Shown here: piece after piece, positions 61,425 through 64,000 of the stretch
Position numbering within the stretch: position 1 is the first letter of the stretch
Layout: each line of letters begins with the position of its first letter
Notes under the pieces: generated by a model
What the model was told of the DNA's origin: nothing
What the model saw: only the letters and a program-made list of their open reading frames with translations
Database searches by the model: none
Assembly (NCBI GenBank): GCA_947259315.1
Contig: CAMYLR010000019.1
Location: 62,001 to 126,000 of the forward strand
DNA: 64,000 bases
DNA from: an uncultured Gemmatimonadales bacterium
Lineage (GTDB): Bacteria; Gemmatimonadota; Gemmatimonadetes; JACCXV01; JAHWKZ01
Direction of reading: 5' to 3'
Translations under genes and position numbers: made by a program

Positions 61425-62981
61425 CTACTTTCGCGGGTCGATCGGTGTCAACACACCGAGCTCGTTCTCGATCGCCTCGGCGGCGTCCAAACACAAGTCC
61501 TCCCGATAGAGCGGGCCGATCACCTGAACGGCCTGCGGTAGCCCGTTAGCGAGTCCCACTGGCACGGCGGCCGCCGGAAGCCCGAGCAAGTTCGCGGTCA
61601 CGACAAGCCGCATCGAGCGAAGTAATAACAAAACGGCGTCCGTTCCCCTCAGATCAGCACCGACGGCGAACGGTTGCTGGGTGGAAACGGGACCCAGAAC
61701 CAACGGATACTCCTGCGCGAAGTGCGTCCACTGGCGCGCGATCCCGTTTCGATCCGCTAACGCGCGCATGTAGCCGCGCAAGCTCAACTCGGGCACCACC
61801 GAGAAAAAGTCGTCCAGCATCCTGTACGAATCCCGAGCCAAGAGTTCTTGCACCGCGGGTACGAAATCGGTACTCAGCTCGGCTGCCACCAAGCGAGCCC
61901 AGAGAGCAGCCGCTTCATCGACCGCCGGCAGATCCACCTCCTCGACCGCATAGCCAGCGTTCGACAACACGTCGGCCGCCTTTCGCACACCATCGGCGAT
62001 GTCCGGATCGGTTCCCTGTCCACCCGGATCCGTCGTCACCGCCACTCTGATCGGACCACCCACGGACGGTCCCTCGAGCGGGGCCGGGACCCACCAGGGA
62101 TCCCGTGGGTCTGGCCCGCTCATCGCGGCAAGAGCGACCCGTAGATCGCGAACGTGGCGTGCCATCGGCCCGTTGGTCGCAAACAGCTGAATGGTGATCG
62201 AAAACTCGGCCGGCGCCATCGCTGACCTGTCGGGAACGCGCCCCCGCGTAGGCCGAATCGAGCACACCCCGCAACATTGAGCTGGGTAGCGAAGCGAGCC
62301 GCCGTAGTCGTTTCCGACACCCAGCGGGGTCATTCCCAACGCCAGAGCGACGGCCTCACCGCCACTCGATCCGCCAGGAGTCCGCGTGCGGACCCACGGG
62401 TTCGCCGTCGCCCCACGCAGCGAGCTCTTGGTATGCCACCGCAACGCGAAGTCAGGCATATTCGTGCGCGCCAGCGGGATCGCGCCGGCGGCCTTGAGCT
62501 GGGCGACGAGCGGCGCGTCAACCGGCGGAATTTCTCCTTCAAGTCCAAGAACACCCATCGTCGTCGCCGACCCCGCGACATCGATGTTCTCCTTGATCGT
62601 GAACGGAACACCGTGCAACGGACCGATCTCTTTCCCGAAGTCGATGGCCCGGTCCGCTTCTTCTGCGGCTCGCATCGCTGGTTCCTCGAGCACCACCGTA
62701 ATCGCGTTTACCGCCGAATTGACCTTCTCGATCCGCTCCAGGTGGGACTCTACAACAGCTCGGCTGGTGATCCGGCGATCGCGGATCGCAGCCGCCAATT
62801 CGGATGCCGACATTACCCACGGCTCATCGCCCATCGTCGGCGTGGGTTGTGGAACTCGAGCAGATTGCGTTGTAGTCGCCCACAGCTCATCCAACCGCAA
62901 ATCGGGGATGAGCGCCGCGGTCGATGATGCGAGCCCGTAACCGAGCAGCGCACGACGGGAGATCGGACCCTTGATATCCAT
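61425..62981 (-). CDS. Exported amidase-signature hydrolase
   Basis: The 518-residue product has a Tat-like signal ([20 protein letters not shown]). The Lys-cisSer-Ser triad is visible: Lys near 129 in [11 protein letters not shown], the Gly/Ser-rich [18 protein letters not shown] near 200, and the nucleophile in [12 protein letters not shown] near 228. Amidase-signature enzymes hydrolyse amides; a GatA role is unlikely because of the signal and the lack of gatB/gatC. It starts the operon whose second gene, 9 nt downstream, is the AhpD-like selenoprotein. Confidence 0.92.
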   Translation of the reverse strand: MDIKGPISRRALLGYGLASSTAALIPDLRLDELWATTTQSARVPQPTPTMGDEPWVMSASELAAAIRDRRITSRAVVESHLERIEKVNSAVNAITVVLEEPAMRAAEEADRAIDFGKEIGPLHGVPFTIKENIDVAGSATTMGVLGLEGEIPPVDAPLVAQLKAAGAIPLARTNMPDFALRWHTKSSLRGATANPWVRTRTPGGSSGGEAVALALGMTPLGVGNDYGGSLRYPAQCCGVCSIRPTRGRVPDRSAMAPAEFSITIQLFATNGPMARHVRDLRVALAAMSGPDPRDPWWVPAPLEGPSVGGPIRVAVTTDPGGQGTDPDIADGVRKAADVLSNAGYAVEEVDLPAVDEAAALWARLVAAELSTDFVPAVQELLARDSYRMLDDFFSVVPELSLRGYMRALADRNGIARQWTHFAQEYPLVLGPVSTQQPFAVGADLRGTDAVLLLLRSMRLVVTANLLGLPAAAVPVGLANGLPQAVQVIGPLYREDLCLDAAEAIENELGVLTPIDPRK

Positions 62982-63073
62982 GATGGCGCTCCAGTTTGCT
63001 GGATGATTCCAGATCGCGCGTACGGATTGACCAAACTCAATAATAGATGCGAAATGCCCGCTCGGCAGCGGAC

Positions 63074-63109
63074 AAAAAACGCGCGCCCGACGAACGGTCA
63101 GGCGCGCGC
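63074..63109 (-). terminator. Intrinsic terminator of the right-edge gene
   Basis: On the minus strand CGCGCGCC (63108-63101) pairs with GGCGCGCG (63087-63080) and is followed by TTTTTT (63079-63074). It lies 27 nt after the stop of the gene ending at 63136 and separates it from the amidase operon. Confidence 0.92.
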
Positions 63110-63135
63110 CTAGAAGGACCGCTGTTCGTGCAGTC

Positions 63136-64000
63136 TTAGAAGAGGATACCCAACAGAATGATCAATCCTACCGGGGCCGTGAGATCGCCGAACAGAGTGA
63201 ACAGATCCTCGGCCAGATCGTAGATCTGAAAGAGAACCAGGAACTCCTCCGGCGTTAGTGGTTCACCATCGGCGCCCAAGATCGAAGGATCATCGGGATC
63301 GCCACTGGCGGTCGCGAACAGCTCACCGTTGAGATAGAACTCCGCTTCCAGCGAATCATCTGACCCCTCGATCTCGATCGTGACCGACTGGTCCCCGTAG
63401 TGCACTTCGAGTCCGATCTCGCCCGCGTCGAGCTCACCATCGATCGACGCATCAACGCGAAAATCGCTGGACGCATTCTCCACCTGGACGTCGAGCTCGA
63501 ATCCCTCGATGTCACCTTCAGCTGCCAGGTCGAAGTCGAGCCGATCGTTATCACCCTGAACAAAGCCCTCGATACCGATCGAGCCAGATCCGTTGTCGCC
63601 CTCGGCGCGAATCGAGTAATCGAGGAACGTCTGCCCTTCATTGACGACCTCGAACCTGAGATCGATCCCATTCACACCCGCACCGTTGTCGATCAAGTCA
63701 GCGTGACCTGTTTCCTGCGTGACATCGGGCTCACCGATTGAGGTCGTCGCGTAGAGGATCAACCGGATCCCATTTGCGGGAGCACCGGTACGCAACGGAT
63801 CGGCGACGTACTTGTTCTGGGCTGGATCGTAAACAAACGTCATGCCGAGCGAACTATCGGAAATCAGTTGATCGGCTCGGATACCACCGTCGATCAAACC
63901 ACGCATCGCTCGAATCGTTCCGGCCCGAGCCTCGGACCGTTCCGGCGACCCGACCAACGCTTCCAACGTGCTCGGCTCGATCAAGAAACCAAAATCGCCC
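63136..64000 (-). CDS. Acidic beta-rich protein, 5' part outside window
   Basis: The open frame continues to the right edge, so the start is not visible. The 288 visible codons encode an acidic protein with repeated short beta-strand patterns (GIDLRFEVVNEGQTFLDYSI, FDLAAEGDIEGFELDVQVEN, GEIGLEVHYGDQSVTIEIEG). It ends in a short hydrophobic C-terminus (TAPVGLIILLGILF). The segment TFVYDPAQNKYVADPLRTGA precedes. No family is recognised. The composition suggests an exported or surface beta protein. Confidence 0.7.
   Translation of the reverse strand, partial: GDFGFLIEPSTLEALVGSPERSEARAGTIRAMRGLIDGGIRADQLISDSSLGMTFVYDPAQNKYVADPLRTGAPANGIRLILYATTSIGEPDVTQETGHADLIDNGAGVNGIDLRFEVVNEGQTFLDYSIRAEGDNGSGSIGIEGFVQGDNDRLDFDLAAEGDIEGFELDVQVENASSDFRVDASIDGELDAGEIGLEVHYGDQSVTIEIEGSDDSLEAEFYLNGELFATASGDPDDPSILGADGEPLTPEEFLVLFQIYDLAEDLFTLFGDLTAPVGLIILLGILF

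Overview
The window looks like chromosomal DNA of a diderm bacterium with about 60% GC. The best guess is Gemmatimonadota or a close relative. That assignment is an inference from the combination of a SprA-type surface translocon protein, a paired DUF1800/DUF1501 module, an LptF/LptG pair, a lysine 6-transaminase, many secreted M28/S9 peptidases and lipoproteins, and a complete type IV pilus locus. No rRNA, complete tRNA, CRISPR array, insertion sequence or phage gene was seen.

Region 1 (1-25.5 kb) is a nearly complete type IV pilus and competence island. pilM-pilN-(Ig-like protein)-pilO-pilP-pilQ-(Ig-like lipoprotein) run leftward from 5.4 kb, mostly with overlapping start/stop codons. Next come two tandem, paralogous minor-pilin sets (FimU/GspH, PilV/GspI, PilW/GspJ, PilX/GspK types; 6.5-9.1 kb and 9.2-11.0 kb) and one extra FimU-like pilin on the other strand. 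The major pilin pilA has a near-perfect sigma-54 promoter and a strong terminator, and its likely regulators pilR/pilS lie just upstream. A second block, comEA-like/pilB/pilT/pilC, starts at 25.5 kb. Between pilC and pilS sit four secreted-protein genes: a double cupin, an M28 peptidase, DUF1800 and DUF1501. The layout suggests a retractile pilus that also takes up DNA.

Region 2 (25.6-46.2 kb) holds a methyltransferase, NADH dehydrogenase type II, an M28/glutaminyl-cyclase-like lipoprotein, a 1,931-residue SprA homologue, lptF/lptG, alaS, a signal-peptide-bearing Hcp-fold protein, tag, a zinc alcohol dehydrogenase, recX, msrA and a dipeptidyl-peptidase IV-like S9 enzyme.

Region 3 (46.5-58 kb) holds ppdK, a secreted protein coupled to lysine 6-transaminase, a Kbp-like BON-LysM protein, a two-gene amgK-murU-type peptidoglycan recycling unit whose kinase is fused to a RapZ C-terminal domain, and small envelope genes. 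One of the small genes encodes an Asp/Arg heptad-repeat secreted protein.

Region 4 (57.9-64 kb) is a leftward, tightly coupled operon: amidase, AhpD-like protein, small lipoprotein, VOC protein, metallophosphoesterase and SpoU methyltransferase. The AhpD-like gene has an in-frame TGA exactly where the second catalytic Cys of CxxC belongs, and a bacterial SECIS-like hairpin follows it. It is read here as a selenoprotein (CxxU), the most notable finding of the window. The last gene runs off the right edge.
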